Shown piece after piece: positions 35,365 through 46,324 of a stretch of 64,000 nucleotides of DNA. The notes beneath the pieces were generated by a model. It made no database searches. It was not told where the DNA came from and was given only the letters and a program-made list of their open reading frames with translations. The DNA is from Pyxicephalus adspersus. Taxonomy: Eukaryota > Chordata > Amphibia > Anura > Pyxicephalidae. Every line of letters starts with the position of its first letter. The stretch's first letter is position 1. The stretch is taken from contig NC_092864.1 of the NCBI RefSeq assembly GCF_032062135.1, positions 16,379,762 to 16,443,761 on the forward strand. Reading direction: 5' to 3'. The position numbers and the translations under genes were made by a program.

Positions 35365-35462
35365 ATGTGTGTGTGTGTGCGTGCGAATAGGGCCTATGTG
35401 TGTGCGTGCGAATAGGGCCTATGTGTGTGCGTGCATGTGAATAGGGCCGATGTGTGTGAATA
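35365..35462 (+). repeat. Short minisatellite, about 25-bp unit, 3-4 copies
   Basis: The unit GTGTGTGCGTGCGAATAGGG plus CCTAT is repeated. The first copy has an expanded GT run, the third an added ATGT step, and the last is truncated. The purine/pyrimidine alternation is Z-DNA-prone. The overlapping minus-strand ORF with an 'RPYSHAHTHIGP' periodicity is an artefact. Confidence 0.85.
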
Positions 35463-35854
35463 AGGAGGGACTCATTTTTTGACTCACAGATATGGCACAC
35501 CAGTGAAGCCATCAATGAAGTGTCCCCCTGGCTAAAGTATTCATTTTCACTTTGTATACTTTTCTCACCTGGTTATGTCTGGTATATATTGTAACCTCTA
35601 TCATACCATTCACTGATCAGAATCATCTGGAAGGATATGGGGTTAACGTTACAAGAAGCACCCAGACTTTAATCAGTAAGGCAGACATGCAATGAGAGCG
35701 GCAGGGCCAGCAGACCGATGCTATCTATGCAAAGCAGACAGCGCTGGACGCAGCTGAAGGAGAGAAGCAACCGACTTATCCGGTGTCATTGCATAGGTGC
35801 TACATACAAAAAATAATTTTTTCACCTGTGGAATAAACTGCAGTGTTCATTTGA

Positions 35855-36025
35855 TAGAAACAATGGACTCTATCCAAGACTGGAGAAGACAGGTGAACCA
35901 GCAAATTTCCATCTGGAATGGATATGGTCCAGGATTGAAAACATTTGCCAACTAATGGCAAATCCATTCCAGGTTCACCCATGACAGTCTATCTTCTCCA
36001 GTCTTGGAAAGCTTTAACAAATCAG
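35855..36025. mobile_element. Foldback MITE, family F copy 1
   Basis: Inverted arms: left 'ctatccaagactggagaaga' to 'ctggaatgg', right 'ccattccaggttcaccc' to TCTTCTCCAGTCTTGGAAAG. The element closes at 'ctttaacaaatcagggc'. Relatives lie at 45765-45963 and 52812-52980. Confidence 0.7.
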
Positions 36026-36294
36026 GGCTATTGTATCCAAAGCCAAACCTTCTAATTAGGAAATTAGAAATATGTTTTTTTGCTCCTTGTCCTAATAGGG
36101 TTTTTTTCCCCCACTACTTCATTTTTTAGATGGATGAGTCTGCATCCAGAATCTTCTTTGTAATTCTTTCTCCCTCTGCCCTTATCACTAATTACAGTAA
36201 ACCTTCCAAAGAACATTTGAATTACATTGTGGAACTAGCCTAACCGTATTTACAGCTGGCACTTTCCACATACAGAAAATGGCATATATTAGAT

Positions 36295-36570
36295 CCGTGT
36301 TTCTCAGCCTTTTTAACATGGCGAAACACTTAAAATAACTTTCAGGTCTTCAGGAAACCCCTTCTATAATTACTATATCCACAGCTCACAGTATATTAGT
36401 GTGGTGGTCAGTAGGAACAATGTCTCTTACATTTCTGGTCATTGGAAAGAATGTCCATTAGAAATAGACAAAAAAATAATTGGGGTGTCACTTATACTGA
36501 CCTAAAAGGTATATTTGCTCATTGCTCAAGGAACCCCTAGCAATCTCTGGAGGACCCCCGGTGCAAATGA
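36295..36570 (-). mobile_element. hAT-type MITE, family H copy 4 (inverted)
   Basis: Reads CCGTGTTTCTCAGCC at the left, then 'acatggcgaaacac', 'ttcaggtcttcaggaaacc', 'cacagctcacagtatatta' and 'cccctagcaatctctggagg', the reverse order of the other copies. The right terminus is degenerate. Confidence 0.65.
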
Positions 36571-37796
36571 GCAAAAATGGTTCCAATAGCACTAATCAAA
36601 AAAAGGTTAAAAAGTGGCCAATATACTGCAACCATGCCTGGATGAAGATGAATGACCCCACAGGGCCGTTACGCTGAGTTCCTTGTATGTATTCCAAGGC
36701 TTTTCTTTCCATTTTTCCATTTTAAGGGTAATCTTAGATGGGACTGGTTGTTTGTGAACAGGGAATCTAGTTATGGCAAAGACTTTGATAAATGAGCCAG
36801 TGTGTATTTTAAATTCCATGACTCTTATCTCAAAAGCGAGATGGTATGGTCCTTTAATCATCGATACGGAGAATACTTTGCGAGATGCAAACCAATTTGG
36901 CGTAGGTGGCCCCCAGCCAACGCCTGACCTCAGGCCCGAGGATGATCTCACAAAGATGAGCTGAAATTACATCACTGCAAGCGCTGTTACCTATGATTCT
37001 ATGAATGATGCCATTGTTCATAAAATAGCCGATATGGCCCGTTAGCTGCCGGCACACTCCAACATTCGCTGGAACATTCAATCTGAAGGGAGGAGGTAGA
37101 CGCTCTAGAGAATGCAGTGCAATTATTCAAAATGACAGCCCACCAGCCACGAGGGGAGAAAAATGAGGCATAAAGCAGCAATCGAGGGGGAAAATGTAAA
37201 CTATATTTCATCGAGAAATTGCCAAGATTAAACATAGAGGGAAAAAAAGCAGTGAAGAAATAACACCCCATAGTGCACCGCTAACATTTATCACCATGCC
37301 TACTAGAGCAGGGAGACAGGGCAGACATAAGTCATGGATGGCAAGAGGACAATGTGTGAACCACAAGACAGATTGGTGAACGGGTACAAAATACAAGCAT
37401 GATAGATTCAGGGACATTGGCTTCCTTTAGCTGAAGGCTACACAAAAGCTCGGAGCACATCTAAACCCAAAAACAAAAATGTAATATATCACAGTGTACA
37501 TTCCTTCGATTCGGCTAAGAACATTTCAGCAAGCACAGAAAATGTATGAAAGCAGAACTTCCAGAGAATTAAATGGAAATCACAAACAATGCTACCTTCC
37601 TTACGAAGAGATCTAATCTACAAATTCCCATCGCCAACAGCCCCTGCAACCTTCATGATGGAAATACCTGGTACTTTCAGGTATAGGGATAGCAAGTGAC
37701 CTCTTCCCATGGGACAACAACTAAGAAGACCTGTATGTCCATGAACAGTTCTCATGCTTTGTGCAGCCATTAAAGTAGGATGCAGTCATTGTAGTC
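36571..37796. other. Probable intron 1, nothing recognised
   Basis: Several ORFs of 63-114 codons on both strands without recognisable motifs; none supported as a gene. Confidence 0.5.
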
Positions 37797-37951
37797 CAGT
37801 GTTAAACCCAGGCCTTTTTTTATGCCGGGTGGGAAGAAATTGTAGGTGGGAGGAAGCCCCAGTATTGTGACCCAACTCTTCATAGACCACCCAAAAACAG
37901 CCAGATGGTTACTGAAAAGTGCCGGGTGGTACAACCGGCTAAAAGGGACTG
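37797..37951 (-). mobile_element. hAT-like MITE, family K copy 2 (inverted)
   Basis: CAGTGTTAAACCCAGG at one end and 'accggctaaaagggactg' at the other. The interior 'gccgggtgggaagaaatt' and 'aagtgccgggtggtac' is the reverse complement of the 25753-25926 element. Confidence 0.55.
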
Positions 37952-38224
37952 TAGAGAACTTGGAAATCGGTGCTGGTTTTATGACTATACTATATTGTAT
38001 AGCTTCCTTGTCAGAAAGAATAGATGACCTTTTCAGAAAAGATTCAGCAGCGTGACATTTGTGCAGGCTCTAACTGGTCTTCTGGATTCAACAGCTTCAT
38101 TTATCTTGGCTGGTCAACATGCGATCATGGAACTCCTGCCCTTACCCACAAGTGTGGACTCATCCCAACACCAAATAATGGGGAGACATTACACGAAGCG
38201 TAGGTTCCACAAGTGTTTAGGCAG

Positions 38225-38380
38225 GTCATTATTATTGCAGAAAGGGATAGGCAATATCCCTTCAATATTCCCTCTGACCTACCTGATAGTACCAGGTATC
38301 TCAAAAAGCTGAGCTGCACATATGCAACTTCAGCTTTGATTGCCAGCATACCTGAGTGTGATATTAAATCTTGATCTCCC
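38225..38380 (+). repeat. Fragment of the composite dispersed repeat
   Basis: 'ttattgcagaaagggatagg', 'cctacctgatagtac', 'agctgagctgcacatatgca' and 'ttgattgccagcatacc' parallel 33890-34030. Confidence 0.5.
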
Positions 38381-38499
38381 ATTTAAAATATAAAATTGTC
38401 TTCTTTTAAAATGTCTTGGTTGGAAATTGACTGTCCAACAGACCAGGGTCATAAATTTCCTTGATCTGACAACCAGCATCCTTCAAGACCCTATGGTTT

Positions 38500-38590
38500 A
38501 CAACACCCTTTTTTAATGTACAGCACTGCATAATACATTGGCACTATATAAATCATGTTTAATACCAAATAAAAATAATACTAATAATAA
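38500..38590 (+). repeat. SINE-like repeat, 5'-truncated copy
   Basis: Only TTTTAATGTACAGCACTGCA, 'cattggcactatataaatca' and an AATAATAATA tail remain. Confidence 0.65.
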
Positions 38591-39692
38591 CACCCTATGT
38601 TGGGGTTTTGTGTCTCCCGCTACACATATACGGTATGTATAGTACAAGGCTAAATTCACAAATGACAATGAGGTTGCAGGGCATTTACGGCTTCCTCACC
38701 CCAGGAACTGCTGCCATTTGGGGAGATGCTACATGAAGCAACAGCAGCCCCATAGCGTATGAATAGGGGCGTCAGGGAGAGTCAAACAAGTAATGATCAC
38801 TGCAACCTGGTGTCACATGAGCAGAGGTTGGTTCTTTAACAACCAGAACTGCCATGCAAGTGTTCGAGCCGCTGGCAAGAAGCCACACAGAATAACACAA
38901 TATAAGAATAGACCTGAATGATGAGAAGTCAGATAAAAACACCTGATAAATCTAATTTACTATTATGTCATCCTGATTGTTCTGCAGGGCAGTGGGTCAT
39001 TCCATGTCAATTTACCTAATTTAGTTTATCATGGAACAGTAAAATAAACAGTTTGCACCATATATGCAAGCTACAATTTATCTATGGCTAACCAACATCT
39101 GTACGAGTCTTGGGACATACGTTCATGGCCTTCTATTACAGTAGGCACAATCATTCCTGCCAAGTATTCATTTAGGGATTCCATACAAGTGTATCAGTTT
39201 TGCACAACTTGTTTACTTCATCAAGAAATATGTCATTGCACAGAAAAAGCGCTGAATTTATATTCTGTAAAACGTAATTTGACTTCTGTGAGCCACTAGT
39301 TAAGGGAAGGCATGTGATTCCCATTAAAAAAAAAGCGGAGGCCTAAAAAATCATGACTTCAAATGCTCCAAAACATAAGCAACATGCAATATCATGGGAT
39401 ATATTGAACTTAGCGGTCTCGGGGAGATGCAAGATACTGGTAGTTTTACAACATAAGATGAGTTGCTGTTCAGCAAACAATACCAGTTCAAAGTAGGAAA
39501 ATGACTTTTCCATTTGAATTGATAGAATAAATAAATAATGTTATCTACAGAACACATTCTAATATTGTATTGAAAATGTGCCTTTCGCAAAAATAAAATA
39601 GTGGTGCAAGGTAAAACTTATAAAGCATAATATAAAGCTAAGCAAACAGATCTATCCCCTGGGAAAATGTACCACAGAAAACAAAAACACAC

Positions 39693-40435
39693 TTAAAGCA
39701 GAACTAAACTCTAGAAATAAATTAAGACAAGACAAACTTTATTGCAGAAGGGACAGTTGATGTCCCTTCTGCAATAAACCAGATAACAATTTTCCTAAAT
39801 ATACTAAGCTGTCCCCATTTTGCCACAGGTGCTGCCATCTTTTTCATCCTCTTCTGGACTAATTGTCGTTGGAAACAAGCGTATATCGAGCGATAGTCTG
39901 ATAATCGCTAACAAAAAAGTGCAACGACTGGCCAACGATGCCGATGAACGAGGAGTGTCAATGAAAACAAACGACCGTCCCGGCTGATCTGATTGGGCAA
40001 CGATCGTTCACTATCTATCGTGTGTACGGTGGTTCAGTGATCGTGAATGTTTCTGCAGTACACTTTCTCCTTTACATGTCACTTCCTGCATCGTTCAAAC
40101 GATTGTATCTAGTGTGTGTGTACTTTATTGGTAGATTATATTTGAAGAATCGTATCGTTACAGCATGTACAGAATCGTGCACTATACGATCCTTCAAAAT
40201 AATCGTTGATAGGTTGTTAATCGTTTGTTCTCAAATGATAATAATTACACGTGTGTACCTAGCCTAACTCCTGCGTGCTTCATTCAGTCCTGGGTTGGCC
40301 AGGCTGGGTTTTTGCAGAAGATGACAAGGATCAGGCAGGTAGTTTGTATTTTAGAAGGGACATTGCCTGCACCTTTCTGCAGCAATGAGCTGCTTGATCA
40401 CAAATTTTCAAAGAAGAACTTTAGTTTACATGCAT
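39693..40435. mobile_element. TTAA-type repeat interrupted by a Harbinger-like MITE
   Basis: The left part opens TTAAAGCAGAACTAAACTCT and runs 'tattgcagaagggacag', 'ttttgccacaggtgctgcca' up to about 39862. The right part resumes at 40265 with 'cattcagtcctgggttggcc', 'gatcaggcaggtagtttg', 'agaagggacattgcctgca' and 'gaagaactttagttta'. Both parts match the dispersed repeat seen elsewhere, so the block between was inserted later. Confidence 0.6.
39863..40264. mobile_element. Harbinger/PIF-like MITE, inverted copy nested in another repeat
   Basis: The right end GTGTGTACCTAGCC is followed by TAA, the inverse of TTA plus GGCTAGGTACACAC. The interior 'tgcagtacactttctccttt', ACATGTCACTTCCTGCATCG and 'ttcaaacgattgtatcta' is the reverse complement of 8610-8700. 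The left terminal repeat is shortened to 'ttgtcgttggaaac'. Confidence 0.7.
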
Positions 40436-41454
40436 TGGTGCATTTTGTTCTGAATGACACAGTAACTGCAGTGCATCTCACCAGATGTACCTTATGTTAT
40501 GGGAATGCAAACAATGCTTTAGTACCTGCCATACAGCAAGTAGCTCATTGGTATGAATTCAACTGTGTGACTGAAACCAAAAAATCTGCACACATATAGA
40601 ATGGGTTCATCAATGGCAGCTACTATCAGTTTAGTGACAAGTCCACTTTACTTTTTTTTATATGCATGTGTCAAACACGACCCTATTATTGGTTACATAG
40701 TTAGGATGAAAAAAAAAAAAAAAATAATTCCATTACATAGATTGGTGTCATCTCCAAACACAGAAATGGTACTTCGCTGTGTTTTGACAACAAAGGAATG
40801 TGAAATAAAGATTTATTATTTTTTTTTGGTTACATGCTTAAAATGAATGATTGTGCTGACATTGAAGTTTTGTGTATTAGCTTCTCTGGGTACAGCAGCC
40901 TATGAAACTAAAAATCAAAGTACATGCAGGTACCCGAGGGTGCAATTTTTTTTTTTTTTCTTCTTAAATGAGAATGGTGTCACACATCAGTGCACCATGG
41001 CCGGGGTATAGGCAACCTGCTGGAGTAATAATTAAATCAGCACATGACACATTCTGGATCACACAGGTTAGCTGCAACACTACAGAATCTTTGTATAGAA
41101 TTTCCAAGAATTACTATTGTTATAATACCAGCCACTGATATAATTACACTGCTGCAAACATTCACTTCACATTGCCTTTAAGGTTTACAGATTATACTTG
41201 CTTGTTTTCCAGCAATCTTGGGACTGGATCAAGGAAGTCTGGATTCTGTTAGGGGATTCTAGAGTGGGGCCACAATGACGGCGCCATTCTCCGCAGCGTT
41301 CTCCTATAAGTACAGGGTGGGAGGAGGAGCCATGACACATCTGTATGTGCAATGAAGCCAGATGGTCAGGAGGTCGAATATTCTGAATGCTGCCAGCAGT
41401 ATTTTATGATGGAGTGTATGTAAACACAACCTATAAAATCCATCACTGACTTGA
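40436..41454. other. Probable intron 1, nothing recognised
   Basis: AT-rich, with A and T homopolymer runs near 40710 and 40950. No supported gene or repeat boundary. Confidence 0.5.
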
Positions 41455-41723
41455 AAGTGGAACTGAAGTTCCATACCTGTATCTTCGATGTCCCTTTTGC
41501 TATATCAGTTCCTACCTGTTTGATCGCTGCCCAGCTGTAGTTTTGCTAAGACGCACATGTGCAATCCCATGTGCACCTGCCGGGAATGGATGAAGTCCCA
41601 TGTATCTATGTAGGATTTTTTTATAATCCGGGCACAGCAAACCGAAGATTGTCTCCAGGAAGAAAAGAAGAACATGGTGACGGGGGGTTTGGGATATGCA
41701 AGTAATGCGGGTTTAGATCAATA
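41455..41723 (+). repeat. Composite repeat copy, upstream half of a pair
   Basis: 'gaactgaagttcca', 'ttcctacctgtttgatcgc', 'acgcacatgtgcaatccc' and 'aggaagaaaagaagaacatgg' follow the order seen at 7548-8400. Ends are unclear; it adjoins the TTAA element that follows. Confidence 0.45.
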
Positions 41724-41727
41724 TTAA

Positions 41728-42032
41728 AAGAGAACTAAATTTAAAAACTTGTAACTAGGCAGGTCTATTATCGGGGGCTCCGACCTCGTCTTCCTCTCCT
41801 CTTCCGGGTGTCAGATCTTCAGACATCTCAAGTGTATGTGTGATAAGAGTTCATTCAGTCCTGGCAGCCCCGAGATGCCAGGATACCCAGCATATCCCTG
41901 GCATCATACACGGAGCTGCAGCGTACCTAGGAGCTTACAATCAGTTTATATTGTAGAAGGGTCATTCCCTGTCCACTCTGCAATACCAAACCGACCTGTT
42001 CTGCAATTTTTAAAATGAAACTTTAGTTCCGC
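41728..42032. mobile_element. TTAA-type MITE, short copy
   Basis: 305 bp between TTAA at 41724-41727 and 42033-42036. Ends are AAGAGAACTAAATTTA and 'aactttagttccgc'. Contains 'gttcattcagtcctggcagc' and 'ggatacccagcatatccctg', words shared with 40274-40300 and 7690-7720. Confidence 0.7.
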
Positions 42033-42036
42033 TTAA

Positions 42037-42859
42037 TGTGAAGCTTTTGTTTGAAGAATACAGCTATGAAGATCCTGATTCAGGTACTTCATGGTATAGG
42101 GTGACAACGTTTTCTATCAGTTGTGCTCTTGTGTTATCTGATTGTCACAGGGGCTTCAGAAGGACACTAGAAGAAGACATATCAACACACATGACATAGC
42201 GCATTGTTGTCACCATCAGGAAACCAGAAACACCATGCAGCCATCACTGGAGAGCATGTTGACTGCATCAAGAACACAACCTAAAACTAAGCAATTGATA
42301 CCTGGTGCCTTGGAAAACAAATGCTATCCAGTTCAGGTTTATATACTTATCTATTGTGCTGACACTACAATATCAGTCGTCCCTGAGATTTTCCACCAGT
42401 GTACCAATGGATCACCATCAGCCGTACCATCCTCTGACATTTAGAGCCCTATTTTCACCAGCTGCATTAGAAGGGGTTCCTCAATCCAACCAAAAGTCTC
42501 AGTCCCCCCAAATCTTTGTTTTTAACCCGTCCTGTTCACACCATGGCGCTGCGCTGATCGGCAATGGAGAGCGTTGTGTTTTCTGCAGCACATAGTAATA
42601 ACAGCACATAACGAGTGAACACAAAGGAGAGACGGCTAAAACCACATTATTGCAAAATTCAAAGCTCACAAAGGCACGTGCATGGTAAGACATGAGCTGG
42701 GTTGATCTAAGACTTGTTCATATCAAACAGCACCCCATACAAGAATATCATAGGGACAGGGAACACGGAATTGGTTGGGGGGGGGGGGTTTACCATGTGC
42801 TGTAGACTATGCTGTATGACGCTCCAATCTGTCATAGCCTAGAAAGATACATGGCGTAA
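42037..42859. other. Upstream sequence, nothing recognised
   Basis: ORFs of 64-100 codons in overlapping frames without known motifs. A G10 run lies at about 42779-42788. Confidence 0.5.
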
Positions 42860-43006
42860 TGTACATGTGTGCAAGCTGGACAGCTCGCACACCAAGGGAC
42901 AGCTTACAGCCCCTATATATATTAGGAACAACATGTGCCCCAGGTCACAGCTTGCACCCCCTATTTATATTAGGGACAGCATGAGGCCAATGGGAAAGTG
43001 CACACC

Positions 43007-43056
<50 letters not shown>
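42860..43056 (+). repeat. Three-copy minisatellite grading into (AT)24 microsatellite
   Basis: Units of roughly 55-60 bp: 'gacagcttacagcccctat' / 'cacagcttgcaccccctat' / 'gaaagtgcacaccccatat', each followed by an AT-rich 'atatattagga'-type block and 'acatgtgccccagg' or 'catgaggccaatgg'. In the third unit the AT block has expanded to about 48 bp (43009-43056). Confidence 0.75.
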
Positions 43057-43059
<3 letters not shown>

Positions 43060-43099
43060 CCCAGGGACCATATGTTACCCCCACTCCCCCTCCTCATAC

Positions 43100-43560
43100 A
43101 CCTTTACCCCCTGCTTCCTGCACACCTGTCCTGGTTACAGAGCCCATTACCCTGTACCTGAGTCTCCCAGGCAGTGTGTGTCTATCAGCACGATACATGC
43201 AGGCCTCCCTCGGGTTCCCTCACTCTTTATCTTCCTCTATAGGCTTAACGTTCTGCCATTTCTCTTCCACTTATAGCCGCCTCCTCCTCTCTCCTGCTCC
43301 TTACAGACAGCTACACGACACGCCCCTCACGTAAAACCGTAGCTGTCACTCATTCTGGAAAGACCCGCCCCTTACTAACCCACTCAATACTAATTCAATT
43401 CGTCTGGGCTGTCATTCAAACTCTACGCCCCGCCTCCACCGCGCTAGTTTTTTTATGCTGTCAATAAAGAAATAGCCCCGCCTCCCAAGCGGCTTATAAC
43501 AAAGTCCGCTAGTTAGCGCATGCGTGCTGGCGGCTCTATCAAAAGAATACGGTAAAGGGA
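43100..43560 (-). promoter_or_regulatory. CpG-rich, GC-boxed region: candidate tbc1d24 promoter and 5' exon
   Basis: The least AT-rich, most CpG-dense segment outside the repeats. Minus strand: GGGAGGCGGGGCT at 43486-43474, TGGAGGCGGGGCGT at 43438-43425, AGGGGCGGGTC at 43372-43362 and GAGGGGCGTG near 43316. The first three are each followed after 12-15 nt by TGACAGC. No TATA box is at a convincing place. Possible 5' exon donors on the minus strand are TCT/GTAAGG at 43304 and CAG/GTACAG at 43157. It lies 12 kb upstream of the coding exon in the right orientation. Linkage to tbc1d24 is inference; it could serve another or a divergent transcript. Confidence 0.5.
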
Positions 43561-43732
43561 ATGTGTATGAGAATAAGGAATGTGTTAAAGAGTAACTCTG
43601 CGCTCCACTTCTTTGGTATACGGTAAAGAGAATTTTTAAGAGAATATAAAGCCCAAATGCCCCCTCCACCCCCCAGCTGAAAATAAACATTCATTAAATA
43701 CCCATAATAGGCTGGACACTAATATAACAGAG

Positions 43733-45040
43733 AAGGCGGGGGGCTTCCAACAACTAATAATATAAGAAGACCCAACTAATATGAGGGGCCCTTTGTTCAC
43801 TGACTAATAATACCTGGAGGTCTTTTTACAATATAAAGGGGCCCTTCTCCTACTAATCACTGGTATATGTGGGCCTTTCTACTACTGACAAATAATATAA
43901 GGGGGTCCTTCTCCCATCAACCAATAATAAAAAAGCGTTCCTTCTCCCATCTACCAAAAATACATGGGAGATTTTCTTCAACTAATCACTAAAATAATAC
44001 CAACTACTTATACAATGGGCAGGGGCGGGGGGGGGGGTTCTCCCAATATCCAATAATATAAAGGAAGCGCCTTCCCCAACCCACCACCAATATAGGGGGT
44101 GCTTCTCACATTGACCAATAATATAAGGGGGGTCCTTCCTACACTGACCAATGATATAACGGGGGCCTTTCCACACTCTCACACTGACTTTTTTTAATGG
44201 GTTCTTTACCCATTGCCCCAACCACTAATATAAAGGGGCCCTTCCCCCCCAACCACATAATAAGAGGATCCTTCTTCCACTTCCCACTAATATAAGGAGG
44301 TCCTTCCACCACCAATTACTAATATAAGGACGGAGCTTCCATTGACTACTAATATAAGGAGCCTCTTCTACTACTAACCACTAATATAAGGGGGTCCTTT
44401 CCCCTCCAATCCATAATATAAGGAGGTCCTACTGCCAACCACTAATATTATTATTATTATTAAACAGGATTTATATAGCGCCAACATATTACGCAGCGCT
44501 GTACATTAAATAGGGATTGCAAATGACAGACTAATACAGATAAGGGGATCCTTTCCCCTCTAATCACTAACATAAGAGGGTCCTTCTGCCAACCAATAAT
44601 ATAAGGGCGTCTTTCCCTCTCCAGTCACTAATATAAGGGGGTCCTTCTGCCAATTACTAATATAAGGGATTTCTTCTGCCAACCAATAATATAAGGGCGT
44701 CTTTCCCCCTCCAACCACTAATATAAGGGGGTCCTTCCGCCAATTACTAATATAAGGGATTTCTTCTGCCAACCAATAATATAAGGGCGTCTTTCCCCCT
44801 CCAACCACTAATATTAGGGAGTCCTTCTGCCAACCACTAATATAAAGGCATCTTTCCCCCTCCAATCACTAATTTAAGTGGGTCCTACTGCCAACCACTA
44901 ATATAAGTGGGTCCTTCTGCCAACCACTAAAATTAGGGGGTCCTTCTGCCAAACACTAATATAAGGGGTCCTTTTTCCACTCACTGATTGCTAATATAAC
45001 GGGGTCATTCTTCCACCAACCCCTAATATAAGGTGGTCAT
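43733..45040. repeat. Minisatellite, 28-33 bp unit with ~90-bp higher-order period
   Basis: About 40 degenerate units of the type ACTAATATAAGGGGGTCC plus TTCTGCCAACC. Early units (43.73-44.4 kb) are divergent. From 44.58 to 44.82 kb three unit types recur in order (…gggggtccttc…, …gggatttcttc…, …gggcgtctttccccctcc…; 29+29+32 bp), forming a ~90-bp higher-order repeat. A SINE-like copy interrupts the array at 44449-44543. Minus-strand ORFs here with 'YYWLAEE/PLILVV' periodicity are repeat artefacts. Confidence 0.9.
44449..44543 (-). repeat. SINE-like copy inside the minisatellite
   Basis: ATTATTATTATTAAACAGG, TTTATATAGCGCCAACATAT, 'tacgcagcgctgtacattaa' and 'tagggattgcaaatgacaga': the reverse complement of the family 3' half. 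It lacks the 'ttgtaagctcttc' part, so it is 5'-truncated. Confidence 0.85.
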
Positions 45041-45764
45041 TACTGAACACTAGATCAGCATGAGCACCAACATTTACATACTTGAGTCATCTCTAAGCTC
45101 GAAGGAAGCAAAGCCTAGACAATACCTGATCAAAGTTGGCTCCATTATAATTTTTAAGCATTACTCCAGGCTCTGTGCCCCCGGCCCCCATCATCACAGA
45201 GGAGCCCTCTCCTGGAAACCCCATTATTGGAACAATGTTATGCATTAGTTTTTCTACTGGGTCTTCTTGTCTTTTTATGACAGTGGACTTGATAACACGA
45301 TGACACCAGCACCACTGCCTCTATGAATATAGCATTCAACATGGCACTGCAATGTTGGCTGGATATGTCCATGGGGGACAGTACTGGAGATTGGGCTGTA
45401 TGGCGTTATGGTTTTCAGCCATTGCTGCTGGATCCATGTTCTTCTTGAATGTCCAAACTAAAATTAAGTTTTAAATATCAGGAGAAGAGGCCTATCAATG
45501 GTGGTGGCAACCACAGAGAAGCAAGTATGAGAATAAGTAAATTCACAGCAGAGATCATCTTTATTTCCTGTTAATCACAAGGAATAGATAGTTAAGCCCA
45601 ACTCCGTCATGGGTGGGTACTTTCCTTTGATGCCTTCTCCCCACATATAATTTTTACACTAACCTAAATTCTAGATTTCTTGCCCGCACATATGATGGTC
45701 ATGTTGGTCATTTTGGGTCCTCTTCCCCATCTTCACCAATGGGTGGTGCTAAAGACAATAGACC
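45041..45764. other. Intergenic, no gene recognised
   Basis: No supported ORF or repeat. Confidence 0.55.
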
Positions 45765-45963
45765 TGATTTACTAAAGCTCTCCAAGACTGGAGAAGAAAG
45801 ACTATCATGAGAGAACCTGGGTGGTCAAGAAAACCTGGAATGGATCTGGTCCAGGACTCAAAGCATTTGTTAAATAAGGGCAAAGGCTTTTTAGGAAATT
45901 CATTCCAGCTTTGGTGGACCAACCTGCTTCTCCTATGATAGTCTATCTTCTCCTAAATCCTAG
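45765..45963. mobile_element. Foldback MITE, family F copy 2
   Basis: The left arm 'cctgatttactaaagctctc' then CAAGACTGGAGAAG and 'actatcatgagagaacctgg' pairs with the right arm 'tctcctatgatagtctatct' and TCTCCTAAATCC. The centre has 'cctggaatggatctggtcca' and its partial inverse. Confidence 0.7.
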
Positions 45964-46071
45964 TGTCTTCATAGTGATCATATGAAGAGCAAGGGTCCTT
46001 CTTGAGCATTAGAGGTTGGCATTCTTCTATGTTGCATAGATAACTGTTCCATTAGGCATTATTCTCTACCC

Positions 46072-46324
46072 CAGCAGTCGCCAACCGGAGAAAATTTTGG
46101 TGGTCCTCAGCTCTGGCTGGTGCGCCCCCCATCGACCATGCTCCCCGTATGCCCACAACCCCATCGCAGGTCTTAGCCTGGTCTGAGTGGGCAGGTTCTG
46201 GCATCATGACATCACTTTGGGGGAAGTTTCTTCCCCTTTGAGTGACATATGGTTCCCTGCGCATGCGCGGTGCTGATTCTGTGCATTTAATGGTCTGTAG
46301 GTCCGAAAAGGCTTGCAACCACTG
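46072..46324. mobile_element. hAT-type MITE, family G copy 1
   Basis: Starts CAGCAGTCGCCAACC and ends 'gcttgcaaccactg'. Flanking octamers ctctaccc and ctctagcc match at 7 of 8 positions with central TA. The interior 'tctggctggtgcgcccccc' is shared with 57759-58118 and 60876-61127. Confidence 0.8.

Noticed and set aside
35225..35515. 96-codon minus ORF with RPYSHAHTH repeats
   Set aside because: Translation of the GTGTGCGTGCGAATAGGGCC minisatellite.
42867..43334. 155-codon plus ORF with an (IY)n tract
   Set aside because: Open only because of the AT microsatellite and minisatellite units; no conserved domain, and a second frame across it is equally open.
44560..44865. 101-codon minus ORF with periodic 'YYWLAEE/PLILVV' residues
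   Set aside because: It is the translation of the minisatellite; the period of the peptide equals the DNA unit and there is no start context or splice structure.
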